Assembly (NCBI GenBank): GCA_039931865.1
Contig: JBDTRB010000043.1
Coordinates: forward strand, 1-29,194
Length of the DNA stretch: 29,194 bases
Direction of reading: 5' to 3'
Origin: JALYUA01 sp039931865
Lineage (GTDB): Bacteria; Acidobacteriota; Thermoanaerobaculia; UBA5066; Gp7-AA6
Part shown: positions 1 through 7,266 of the stretch, piece after piece
Layout of the letters: each line of letters starts with the position of its first letter
Numbering within the stretch: position 1 is the stretch's first letter
The notes under the pieces: generated by a model
What the model was told of the DNA's origin: nothing
Databases searched by the model: none
What the model saw: only the letters and a program-made list of their open reading frames with translations
Program-made: the position numbers and the translations under genes

Positions 1-569
1 CCGCGCGAAAGAATCAGGAACGCGGAGCAGAGGAAAAAGAGGAGGAGACCTTCGGAGAGGATCGAAACGTCGGTGAGGACCAGTGGCCCGTAGAAAGCGA
101 GAGACAGTCCGGTCGCGAGCTCCGCGTTTTTCCCGAAGAGCTTCCCGGAGAGCCGGGCGGCGAGCAGACAGGTCACGGCGCCCAGCGCGGCCTGCACGAG
201 CCGGACGGCGGGGACGGATCCGTTGAACATCGCGAGCAACGCTCCCAGGAGAAAGGGATACCCGGGGCCGTGCGCCGGCGGCACGGGCCACGTGAAATCG
301 CCGGCGGCGATGCGTTGCGCCCACGACAGGTACTCCCGGGAGTCGAGCTGCGCGTTCCGAAACAGCGCCGTCTGCCCTAGCTCGGCAGAGACGCCGAGCC
401 GGACGATGAATGCGGTCGCGAACAGCGCGAGGAGCGGAATGGAAAGAGGCAGATAACCAGCACCCGGGGTCCGGCCCGCCGCGGTGATCGGTTCGGCCGA
501 AGGCGGGACAGGTCCCGCACGTGCGGCGTTCTTCTTTCGAGCGCGTGGGCCGTCCGGGAGTCTGTCCAC
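1..569 (-). CDS. Membrane glycosyltransferase (GT39/PMT_2-like), N-terminal part
   Basis: The minus strand is open from a GTG at 569 to the left edge, so only the first ~190 residues are present. The first ~45 residues are charged and proline-rich. A hydrophobic segment (LSIPLLALFATAFIVRLGV) follows, then a luminal-type loop with RNAQLDSREYLSWAQRIAAGDF and HGPGYPFLLGALLAMF, then further membrane segments. The acidic residue in the first loop, the 'D(S)xEY..A..i..Gd' pattern and 'hGPGYPFLLG' are typical of ArnT/PMT_2 family lipid-linked sugar transferases, which act on the periplasmic side of the inner membrane. The substrate cannot be told. The start is uncertain: the frame stays open back to a stop at 690-692, but GTG 569, preceded by GAAAGGGT, is the only good start I see. 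Confidence 0.6.
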   Translation of the reverse strand, partial: MDRLPDGPRARKKNAARAGPVPPSAEPITAAGRTPGAGYLPLSIPLLALFATAFIVRLGVSAELGQTALFRNAQLDSREYLSWAQRIAAGDFTWPVPPAHGPGYPFLLGALLAMFNGSVPAVRLVQAALGAVTCLLAARLSGKLFGKNAELATGLSLAFYGPLVLTDVSILSEGLLLFFLCSAFLILSR

Positions 570-692
570 ACCCTTTCGTACGCGCTTCTTTGCGACACGT
601 TCTTCTGGATCGCAACCTGTGTCATCGGCGCGCAGATTCGGTTCGACGCGCGGCAGCCGGGGGACAAGCCGATCCAGGAACCACGCCTCCTA

Positions 693-980
693 AACGACGG
701 GAAGGACCCGGAAGAAAACGCGCTCAGGAGCCGCCGCGCGATTCGACCCAAGACGTCGGGACCGGAAAAGCGGTCGATCGGGCTGGGATCCAGAGACGGC
801 GCCATCGGGACCTCGACGACTTGCCGAAGATGACCAGCGTGACCCCGTGCTCGTGGGCGAAGCGTAGAAAAGCCCGCGCGACGTCTTCCCCGGTGAGACG
901 CCGCTACTGCCCGAACGCTCTGCCGCCGCCCGCGGAGCCCAGAGCGAGACCTCGAGTGTCCGCGCTGAGCCATTGATTCC
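693..980 (-). pseudogene. Remnant of a KdpD/universal-stress-domain gene
   Basis: Reading the minus strand near 894-790 gives TGEDVARAFLRFAHEHGVTL followed by VIFGKSSRSRWRRLW. This is the pattern of the universal-stress-protein part of KdpD sensor kinases (GEDVxxALLxFAxxHxVTxIVxGKxxRxRWRxLx). The frame has a stop just upstream. Downstream the similarity continues only after a one-base frame change (DPSPIDRFSGPDVLGRIARR). Nothing coherent remains on either side. I read it as a decayed gene or gene fragment next to the tRNA-Leu gene. The similarity is from memory of the family and the exact limits are approximate. Confidence 0.45.
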
Positions 981-1011
981 AGAGGGGCTTGCGGCTACGA
1001 TCTGCCCTCCC

Positions 1012-1096
1012 GCGAAAGTGGCGGAACTGGTAGACGCGCAGGTTTCAGGAACCTGTGGAGCAATCCGTGGGGGTTCGAGTCCCCCCTTTCGCACCA
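1012..1096 (+). tRNA. tRNA-Leu (anticodon CAG)
   Basis: The acceptor stem GCGAAAG pairs with CTTTCGC (1086-1092), followed by A and an encoded CCA (1094-1096). The anticodon stem CAGGT/ACCTG (1039-1043 and 1051-1055) encloses the loop TTCAGGA with anticodon CAG at 1046-1048. The T arm GGGGGTTCGAGTCCCCC is canonical. The long variable arm (TGGAGCAATCCGTG) is as expected of a class II leucine tRNA. Confidence 0.95.
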
Positions 1097-1453
1097 ATAC
1101 CTTGGCGCTCTCCGAGTTCCTCAGTCTGCGGTTTCTGCCATTGTTTCCGCCATTACCTACCCGCCCGTCGCGGCCCGACGCTTCTCCGTCTTTTTCGTCA
1201 TCGGCACCACGTTAGCCGCCGGAGATGACGGACGACCGGCTCGTTTGGCAGGGTAGCAAGGCCGGTATCGTGCTCATGCGTAAGCACCCGACTTCACCCG
1301 AGGAGGGGATCTTCGCGATGACCATGACCAGGTTCCGACTGGACGAGGGCGAAAAGACCGTGCCGAGTAGTGCCGAGTTAGGCGGCACACCAACTTACGC
1401 CTCGCGAGCCCCGTAGGAAAGGGAGGAGGTCGAACGCGAAAAGTCGAGGCCGG
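1097..1453. other. Intergenic stretch without a supported gene
   Basis: Between tRNA-Leu and the outer-membrane protein gene I see only short open frames without homology or good ribosome-binding sites. One of about 63 codons begins at 1225, but its composition and lack of recognisable features make it unconvincing. It may hold the promoter of the downstream gene, but I cannot point to a box. Confidence 0.4.
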
Positions 1454-2036
1454 ATGACGATCCTCTGTTTGTTGATCATGGGTACCGCCAGCCTCGCTGG
1501 CGAGCGGTCAGACCTCAAGCTTCCACTTGGGCGCGCTCGCTGGAGGCGCCATCTCGCCATCCGAGTGCGGGAATGCTGGCTGTCCCTTCGCGTTTAACGG
1601 CGGTGCCTTTGCCGAGTACGAGGCTGTCGGGCCCGTTGGCGTCCGTTTCGAGGCCAGCTTTGGCCGCTGGAATGGCGATCCTCACGATCCGCATTTTTCC
1701 GGGGCAACTTTCGAGAGGATCGCCGGGATCGTCGACGGTCTTTTGATCGCACACCAGAGTCCATTGAGACCGTACCTGCTGGCCGGCGCCGGCCTTGCGC
1801 ATGTGAGCGGTAGCGCAAGCGCAAGCGGGTACAACCCGTTCAATGGTGTAACCACTCGCGTCGATGAAAGTCAGACGGTATTCGCCTGGAGAGTTGGGGG
1901 AGGCACGAGACTGCCGGTTGGCAACAACTCGACAGTGGTGTTCGAGCTTCGATATACCGGGCTTCCAACGTCATCGAAGGAAGTCATCAAGGAGTCTCTC
2001 GGCTTCCTAGAACTGGTTGCTGGCGTTCGTTTCTGA
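1454..2036 (+). CDS. Outer-membrane beta-barrel protein, apparently frameshifted near its signal peptide
   Basis: An ATG at 1454, preceded by GAGGCCGG, encodes a clear signal peptide (MTILCLLIMGTASLAG), but that frame does not lead into the mature protein. One frame over, without a good ATG, is a ~170-residue domain. It begins SSFHLGALAGGAISPSEC, alternates hydrophobic and polar residues (VRFEASFGRWNG, LRPYLLAGAGLAHVSG, VFAWRVGGGTRLPV, STVVFELRYTGLP) and ends in a terminal aromatic strand, FLELVAGVRF. That is the architecture of the OmpA-like/OMP_b-brl eight-stranded barrels. 'SLA' can be read in both frames around 1490-1500, so a single-base indel there would restore one protein of ~190 residues. 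It is either a recent pseudogene or a sequence error. Without the repair, translation would need the TTG at 1527 and the product would lack export. Confidence 0.65.
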
Positions 2037-2332
2037 AGCCGCTGGCGGGCTGCCGAACTCAAGAAAAGCTGCCGTCGGTGGCAAAAAAGCCCCCGCCCCA
2101 TTTCCCAATGAATAGACCCCCATGACAGGGATACGAACGCACACAAACGAACATCGCAAGGCGGCCGGACCCCGCGTGGAAACGCTTCGGGCGCTCGGCT
2201 TCTCGCTCATGCCGCAGTCGCGGGAATTCCCTCGGACGACTTCGGAGGGCGTCGGGTCCGGAAAACTGCGCCGCAACGAACCCAGCATGCCGAGTCCTCT
2301 CCCGGGCCAGAAGAGAGGATCGGCGGACCGGG
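2037..2332. other. Intergenic stretch between convergent genes
   Basis: This lies between the end of the plus-strand barrel gene and the end of the minus-strand membrane-protein gene. Open frames here are low-complexity Arg/Pro/Ser-rich and look like chance readings of GC-rich DNA. I do not see a strong intrinsic terminator. Confidence 0.35.
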
Positions 2333-2659
2333 TCAGCTGTGCGAAGGGTGGTCGGGGCCCTGGCTGGGCTGTGCGGGAAGAAATCCCCGCCGCCTGGCGG
2401 CGAACCGAACGAACGCTAGAAACGCGAACGTAAAGCTGCCGATGATGCAGAGGAGCTTCAGGTCTGACAACCCGTTATTCAGGAACAACTCCCGTCTGTT
2501 CCCAAAATAGAGCCCAATGGCGTTTGAGAGAGCGGAGGATCCGAGCAGGAGGTAGATCTTCGGGGTGAAGGATTTCTCCGCCCCGGGGACGTTGACCAGG
2601 ACGAGCATGACGACGCTCCCGAGCAACAGGAATCCGTAACCCACATATGATCCGGTCAT
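2333..2659 (-). CDS. Small membrane protein of unknown function
   Basis: The start is ATG at 2659, preceded on the minus strand by AAGGAGAACGTC, a near-consensus ribosome-binding site. The frame extends further upstream but those residues look non-coding. The product is 108 residues with three predicted membrane segments: YVGYGFLLLGSVVMLVLVNV, KIYLLLGSSALSNAIGLYFG and LKLLCIIGSFTFAFLAFVRF. A basic tail (ARRRGFLPAQPSQG...) follows. I do not recognise the family. It lies 118 bases downstream of the receiver gene on the same strand, so it could be co-transcribed, but its own strong Shine-Dalgarno suggests independent translation. Confidence 0.6.
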   Translation of the reverse strand: MTGSYVGYGFLLLGSVVMLVLVNVPGAEKSFTPKIYLLLGSSALSNAIGLYFGNRRELFLNNGLSDLKLLCIIGSFTFAFLAFVRFAARRRGFLPAQPSQGPDHPSHS

Positions 2660-2777
2660 GACGTTCTCCTTGCTTGTGGGGGACGCCGCCGCCTTTGTCC
2701 GAATCGCTGTCGACGCATTTCGCGCACCCGAAGGCGAAAACATATCCCCCTGTGAAGTAAGCAACGAAAACGGCAGC

Positions 2778-3140
2778 TCAGGCGGCGGGAGTGCACCATT
2801 CCGCGACGGCTTTCAGCAGGCGCTCCGCACTGAGCGGCTTGCTGAGGTAGCCGGCGGCCGCAAGTTCCCCCTCGTCTTTTTCCGCGCGGAGGTGGGCGCT
2901 GATCACGAGGACCGGGATTCCGGCAACGCGAGGATCCTTCAACTGCGCCGCACGGAACTCCCATCCGTTCATAAAAGGCATCATCAGGTCGAGCAGAATC
3001 ACGCAAGGCTTGGATTCCCGAAGAAAATCGAGGGCTTCTCTCCCGTTTGAGACGGTTACGCACTGGTGTCCCTGCAACTCGAGCGTCTCGCAGAGGGCCT
3101 CCCGCATCGCCGCGTCGTCATCGACGATCAAAACCTGCAT
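2778..3140 (-). CDS. Single-domain response regulator (CheY-like receiver)
   Basis: The 120-residue protein is a receiver domain alone. The acidic pocket is VDDD near residues 7-9, the phospho-acceptor Asp is D51 in ILLDLMMP, the switch region is VLVISAH, and the conserved Lys is in YLSKPLS. It has no output domain, so it must act by protein contact or as a phosphate relay or sink. The start codon overlaps the stop of the upstream kinase by one base (TGATG), which implies translational coupling. The kinase at 3140-4630 is therefore the obvious partner. Confidence 0.9.
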   Translation of the reverse strand: MQVLIVDDDAAMREALCETLELQGHQCVTVSNGREALDFLRESKPCVILLDLMMPFMNGWEFRAAQLKDPRVAGIPVLVISAHLRAEKDEGELAAAGYLSKPLSAERLLKAVAEWCTPAA

Positions 3141-4630
3141 CAGGCTGCCTCGGGAGGGAGCCGCACGCGGAAGGTCGAGCCGCGTCCGGGCTCGCTCTCG
3201 ACGGTGATGGAGCCGCCGTGCGCATTGACGAGCTGCCGCGCGATCCAGAGCCCGAGACCGATCCCCGAGTACGAACGCTCCGAGACGGCGCGTTCGAACC
3301 GTTCGAAGATTCGCTCCTGGTCGGCGGCGGCGATGCCGATCCCCCGATCGCGAACGGACAGTTCGGCGAGGCCGTTCTCACGCCCGACCCGCACCAGGAT
3401 CGGCTGGCCCGGCCCGAACTTCACGGCATTCGTCAGAAGGTTCGTCACCACCTGGTCGAGACGCGAGCGATCCCAGTCGCCCATGACCGGCCGGGGAGCG
3501 TCGATCTGCACGGGCGATCCGCTGCGGGCCGCGGATCCCTCCATCCGCTCCGCGGCCTCGCGCACGAGCGCCGCGAGGTCCGTCGGCTCCCGGCGCAGCT
3601 CGAGGCGCCCCGCGCTGATCCTGCCGATGTCGAGAAGATCCTCGGTCAGACGTACCAGACGCTCGACCTGCTGGCGCGCCTTTTCGACTCTCTCGACCGT
3701 CCTCGGGTCGTTCTCTGTTCGCGCCCGCAGCCCCCAGTTGTGGAACATGAGACTGAGCGCCGCGAGAGGGGTCCGGAACTCGTGGCCGGCGACCGAGAGA
3801 AAGGCGTCGCGGATCTCGATCGCCCGCTGCGCCTCGCGGAGCAGACTCTCGCGTTCCGCCTCGAGCCCCTTGCGTTCGGAGACGTCTCGCGCGATCTTGG
3901 CGGCCCCGACGACACGCCCGGAAGGGTCTTTCACGGGAGAGACCGAAAGCGAGACCGCAACTTCGCTGCCGTCCTTCCGAAGCCGGACCGTTTCGAAATG
4001 CTGCACGCGTTCTCCGCGGCCGATCCGGCTGAGAATCTCTCTCATATCGTGTTTGTGGCCTTCGGTCATCAGCTTCGAAATGGGATGGCCGATCATTTCT
4101 TCAGCCTTGTACCCAAAGAGCCGCTCCGCCGCCGCGTTCCACGCCGTGACGTTCCCGTCGAGATCTTTTTCCACGATCGCGTCGTCGGAGGATTCGACGA
4201 TCGCGGCGAACCGCGCGAGCTCGATCATCGCGTCCTCTGCCACCTGTCGTGAGCGCCTGGATTGGTCGAGCGCCAGGAACAGCCCCCGCCGGCTCAGCCA
4301 CAACTGGCGCTGAAGGAGGCTCGCGAGGCCGCCCGCGCCGACGAAAAGCAGCAGTCTGAAGAAATCGTCCGCGCTCGTGATGACCGGCGCGTGCGGCGAG
4401 GGAATGAGAAACAGAGTACCGCCGGCGACGAGGAGCGTCGCCGCAAAGCTCGGCCCGCCGCCCCCGAACCATCCCGCGGCGAGAACGGCGACAAACCCGA
4501 GGAGGAACGGGGTCGCGTGGAGAACCGGGTAGAAGGCCCACGTGGCAGCGAGAGAAACCGCGGAGGCCGCAATGGCAAAGCCGTACCGGAGCCAGGCCGG
4601 CCGGGAAAGTTCTGGGTTCTGACGGATCAA
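3140..4630 (-). CDS. PAS-containing sensor histidine kinase with DUF4118 membrane domain
   Basis: Residues ~12-115 contain several membrane helices of the DUF4118 (KdpD-type) kind (PFLLGFVAVLAAGWFGGGGP, FFRLLLFVGAGGLASLLQRQ). A PAS domain follows at ~137-255 (IVESSDDAIVEKDLDGNVTA, LFGYKAEEMIG, ending ARDVSERK). A HisKA domain has the phospho-acceptor H283 in SVAGHEFRTPLAAL. A HATPase_c domain has the N box (VVTNLLTNAVKFG), G1 (VRDRGIGIAAADQERIFERF) and G2 (YSGIGLGLWIARQLVNAHGG). It would autophosphorylate on His and pass phosphate to the coupled receiver. The signal is unknown. The start used is TTG 4630 because no in-frame ATG precedes the first helix and its ribosome-binding site is weak, so the true start may differ slightly. 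Confidence 0.9.
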   Translation of the reverse strand: MIRQNPELSRPAWLRYGFAIAASAVSLAATWAFYPVLHATPFLLGFVAVLAAGWFGGGGPSFAATLLVAGGTLFLIPSPHAPVITSADDFFRLLLFVGAGGLASLLQRQLWLSRRGLFLALDQSRRSRQVAEDAMIELARFAAIVESSDDAIVEKDLDGNVTAWNAAAERLFGYKAEEMIGHPISKLMTEGHKHDMREILSRIGRGERVQHFETVRLRKDGSEVAVSLSVSPVKDPSGRVVGAAKIARDVSERKGLEAERESLLREAQRAIEIRDAFLSVAGHEFRTPLAALSLMFHNWGLRARTENDPRTVERVEKARQQVERLVRLTEDLLDIGRISAGRLELRREPTDLAALVREAAERMEGSAARSGSPVQIDAPRPVMGDWDRSRLDQVVTNLLTNAVKFGPGQPILVRVGRENGLAELSVRDRGIGIAAADQERIFERFERAVSERSYSGIGLGLWIARQLVNAHGGSITVESEPGRGSTFRVRLPPEAA

Positions 4631-4694
4631 AAGAGCAGTTTCTTCATGGGTGACCCGTCAGGATTCAAGGCCCCGCGGGGAATCCAGCCGCGGA

Positions 4695-5174
4695 TCAGGC
4701 GTCCTTCAGATAAGCGCGAAGCGCCCGAATGAATACTTCGCCGGTGGGGATTTTCTCTTTCGACGCGAGTGTGTGGGCTTTCTCCCAGAGCTCGCGTGAG
4801 ATTCGTTTTTCGTCCGTCTTCCGCCTCCCTCCGGTCCGATCGATCGACCGGGGGTCCGGATGGACGCCGATCCACACCGTGCCGATCGGAGCGGTGTCGC
4901 TCTTCTCAATCAACGCATTCAAATGGGCCGCGCGGACGAGAGACGGCAGAAGGCTCGGACTCGGCGGCCGGCCGACGAGCTTCAGGATGTCGTTCGAGGT
5001 GAATGGAATGCCTCGGCGGGCGAGGGCCGAGAGCGCGACTTCCGCCGCCCGGCGCCATTCGTTCTCGTTCTGGAGAGTGATCTCGAACGTCGGTTCGGGG
5101 CGAGCCGGGGAGCCAGATGGCCGCGCCGCGGCGCTCTTTGCCGGCGGACGCGCCTTCGCGGGCTCCTTGGGCAT
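4695..5174 (-). CDS. Hypothetical basic protein, possible winged-helix
   Basis: The 159-residue protein starts at ATG 5174 with AAGGAG and GAGGT upstream on the minus strand. The first ~28 residues are Lys/Ala/Pro-rich and probably disordered. Residues ~30-90 (EWRRAAEVALSALARRG, then NDILKLVG and LLPSLVRAAHLNALIEK) read as helices with a helix-turn-helix-like pattern. The C-terminal helix carries TGEVFIRALRAYLKDA. No export signal or membrane segment is seen. I do not recognise the family, and a DNA-binding role is only a guess. It ends 65 bases upstream of the kinase start, so the two could share a transcript. Confidence 0.55.
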   Translation of the reverse strand: MPKEPAKARPPAKSAAARPSGSPARPEPTFEITLQNENEWRRAAEVALSALARRGIPFTSNDILKLVGRPPSPSLLPSLVRAAHLNALIEKSDTAPIGTVWIGVHPDPRSIDRTGGRRKTDEKRISRELWEKAHTLASKEKIPTGEVFIRALRAYLKDA

Positions 5175-5228
5175 ACCTCGCTGACTCCTTTGAGATGTCG
5201 GCCACCACCACGACGAACGGCTGAACGG

Positions 5229-5301
5229 GTGACGGAAAGTTTATCTGAACTCGCGTCAGCAGTGTTCCCGCCTTGACCCGCGCCTGCCGCCTTTCCGTCA
5301 C
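5229..5301. repeat. 11-bp inverted repeat in divergent intergenic region
   Basis: GTGACGGAAAG at 5229-5239 is matched by its exact reverse complement CTTTCCGTCAC at 5291-5301. The pair sits between two divergently transcribed genes (minus-strand hypothetical, plus-strand propeller). The arms are 62 bp apart start to start, which suits paired operator sites better than a hairpin. Its function is not known. Confidence 0.4.
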
Positions 5302-5387
5302 GCGGGGAACCCAGCCCGCGAGCCTGATCCTTTACGCGCAGCGAGCGGCGGGCAGCCGTCTTGCAACCACCGGGAGCGGGAGGTCCC

Positions 5388-6740
5388 ATGACGGAAACGA
5401 CAGTCGGTGCGGGCATCGGGGGAGGCCCCGCCCGGCGGTCCCGCGGAGGCCTCCGGAAAGTGCCCGCGTTTTCCGCTCTTTTCTTCTTCGCCTTCACAGG
5501 AATAGGACTCTTCGCTTCTGACGCCCGAGCGCAGCAGATCGTGGAGTTCCCGCTGGCGGCCGGCAGCTCTCCCGCGGGCATCACCGCCGGGCCGGATGGA
5601 AACGTCTGGTTCGTCGAAGAGCACGGGGACAGGATCGGCCGGATCGCGCCATCGGGGGCTCTCGCAGAATTTCCCGTCGCCAATCCTAGAAGCTTTGCGC
5701 GCGGAATCACCGCGGGACCCGACGGCGCTCTCTGGTTCACAGAGCTGCCGGGCAGGATCGGGCGGGTGTCGACTTCCGGCGCGGTAACGGAGTTCGACAT
5801 TCCGACACGGCCGTCGGAGCCGATCGAGATCGTGACGGGTTCGGACGGCAACCTGTGGTTCACAGATCTCTACGATCGGATCGGACGCGTCACGACCGCG
5901 GGCGTGCTGACGTTCTTCACACTTCCACCGAACACAGGTCCGCAGGGGATCACCTCCGGACCGGACGGCGCGATCTGGTTCACCGAGAGCAAGGTCGGAC
6001 GCATCGCCCGGCTCACGACCGCCGGCGGCTTTTCGCAGTTCGCCCTTCCCGATCCCAACGCAGGACCCTACGGAATCACGACGGGCCCCGACGGCAACCT
6101 CTGGTTCACCGAATACACGAGCTCGCGAATCGGCCGGCTCACACCCGCCGGAGTCCTCTCCGAGTTCTCCGTGGCGGGCGGCGCCGCTCCCTACGGGATC
6201 ACGGCGGGAACGGACGGAAATCTCTGGTTCACGGAGTCGGGTCTGCACCGCGTCGGACGGATCACGCCAGCCGGCGCCGTCACGGAGCTTCCGATTCCGA
6301 CGGCCGGGGGTACGCCGACGGAGATCGCGTCGGGGCCCGACGGAAACATCTGGTTTACGGAGTTTACGGGCGACAGGATCGGCAGGGTGGCCCTCCAGGG
6401 ATTCTGCACTCCCAACGCGACGACGCTCTGCCTCAACAACGCCCGGTTTCAGGTGCAGGTGCGCTGGGACGTGTCAGCCCAGGGTGCGGCCGGGGAGGGA
6501 AGGTCCGTTCCGCTGACCGGAGACACCGGCGCGTTCTGGTTCTTTTCCGCGAACAACATCGAGCTCGTGGTCAAGGTCGTCGACGGAAGGCCTTTCAACG
6601 GGAAGTTCTGGGTCTTCATCGGATCCCTCACGGACGTGGACTACCGGGTTACGGTCCGGGACCTCTCGACCGACCACGTGAACACCTACGTTCACGAGGC
6701 GGGGACGCTTCAGAGCTTCGCGGACACCGCCGCATTCTGA
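5388..6740 (+). CDS. Secreted seven-bladed beta-propeller, streptogramin lyase (Vgb)-like
   Basis: The start is ATG 5388 after GGGAGCGGGAGGTCCC. A basic N-region and hydrophobic core (FSALFFFAFTGIGLFASDARAQ) form a signal peptide, probably cleaved after ARA. The next ~300 residues contain seven repeats built on GPDGN(L/V/I)WFTE...RIGR(I/V/L), the signature of virginiamycin-B-lyase-like propellers. Real Vgb opens streptogramin B rings by elimination, but most long exported members are of unknown substrate, so antibiotic resistance should not be assumed. The last ~115 residues (from FCTPNATTLCLNN) are a separate beta-rich domain with WFFSANNIELVVKVVDGR and FNGKFWVFIGSLTDVDYRVT, ending ADTAAF. 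The protein at 22172-23101 has a similar terminal domain. The product is 450 residues and probably periplasmic or extracellular. Confidence 0.8.
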   Translation: MTETTVGAGIGGGPARRSRGGLRKVPAFSALFFFAFTGIGLFASDARAQQIVEFPLAAGSSPAGITAGPDGNVWFVEEHGDRIGRIAPSGALAEFPVANPRSFARGITAGPDGALWFTELPGRIGRVSTSGAVTEFDIPTRPSEPIEIVTGSDGNLWFTDLYDRIGRVTTAGVLTFFTLPPNTGPQGITSGPDGAIWFTESKVGRIARLTTAGGFSQFALPDPNAGPYGITTGPDGNLWFTEYTSSRIGRLTPAGVLSEFSVAGGAAPYGITAGTDGNLWFTESGLHRVGRITPAGAVTELPIPTAGGTPTEIASGPDGNIWFTEFTGDRIGRVALQGFCTPNATTLCLNNARFQVQVRWDVSAQGAAGEGRSVPLTGDTGAFWFFSANNIELVVKVVDGRPFNGKFWVFIGSLTDVDYRVTVRDLSTDHVNTYVHEAGTLQSFADTAAF

Positions 6741-6771
6741 AACGCGGCTTGCCCCTTGCGACGCGTGCTAT

Positions 6772-6791
6772 GTTGTTACCGTGGTAACAAC
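6772..6791. promoter_or_regulatory. Perfect 20-bp palindrome over a start codon
   Basis: GTTGTTACC and GGTAACAAC flank a central GT, giving a perfect inverted repeat. The palindrome covers the GTG start of the next gene (6781), so the gene has no room for a normal Shine-Dalgarno. TGTTACC/GGTAACA half-sites resemble LacI/GntR-type operators such as that of E. coli GntR. Either a repressor site or an mRNA hairpin hiding the start is plausible. Confidence 0.5.
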
Positions 6792-7257
6792 GACCGCCGC
6801 CGATCCGCATTCCGGGCCGCCGCTTTCGGACGCGGAGCTGCTTCGAGGGTTCGAATCCTGCGCGCTTCCCCCGGGCCGCTTCCACCACGCCGAGCACGTG
6901 CGCGTGGTCTGGATCTACCTGAGCCTCGAATCCGTCCTCGGCACGCTCGAACGCTTTCCGGCGGCTCTGCGCCGATACGCGGAATCGCTCGGAATACCCG
7001 AGCTGTACCACGAGACGATCACGTGGGCGCTGGTGCTCCTGATCGAGGAGCGCCGGCAACGAGGCGGCGAACTTTCCTGGGAAGAGTTCGCCTCCGCGAA
7101 CGAGGACCTTCTCTCCTGGCCGGACGTGCTCGATCGCTATTACCGTCCCGGGACGCTGGCCCGCCCGGAAGCGAAGAGGATCTTTCTCCTGCCCGACCGT
7201 CTCGAAACCCCCGCGCCTGACCCCGCGGGCGGCCGGCTCGCCGGAGGCTCGGGATAG
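6781..7257 (+). CDS. Uncharacterised His-rich cytoplasmic protein
   Basis: The 158-residue protein starts at GTG 6781 and has no signal or membrane segments. It is largely helical with conserved-looking segments: FHHAEHVRVVWIYL (residues ~34-47), ELYHETITWALVLLIEERR (~78-96) and a C-terminal WPDVLDRYYRPGTL...AKRIFLLPD. I recall similar small bacterial proteins with the FHHxxHVR...YHETIT pattern, all hypothetical. The clustered His and Glu could bind a metal, but that is inference. The last ~15 residues (PAPDPAGGRLAGGSG) look like readthrough. The rnr gene starts 9 bases downstream, so the two are probably co-transcribed. Confidence 0.65.
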   Translation: MVTTTAADPHSGPPLSDAELLRGFESCALPPGRFHHAEHVRVVWIYLSLESVLGTLERFPAALRRYAESLGIPELYHETITWALVLLIEERRQRGGELSWEEFASANEDLLSWPDVLDRYYRPGTLARPEAKRIFLLPDRLETPAPDPAGGRLAGGSG

Positions 7258-7266
7258 ACTCCGCCG

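Noticed and set aside
1225..1416. 63-codon open frame after tRNA-Leu
   Set aside because: It has no ribosome-binding site, domain or supportive context.
3047..4252. Long open frames on the plus strand opposite the sensor kinase (two of about 400 codons)
   Set aside because: They are antisense to a clear kinase gene, are Arg/Pro/Ser-rich, and arise from codon bias of GC-rich DNA.
5521..6390. CRISPR-like or tandem DNA repeat array
   Set aside because: The repeated GACGG(A/C)AA...TGGTTCAC words are the codons of the seven propeller blades, not an array with spacers.
5388..6740. Direct call of streptogramin (virginiamycin B) resistance
   Set aside because: The repeats match the fold, but catalytic identity cannot be judged and many exported relatives have no link to antibiotics.
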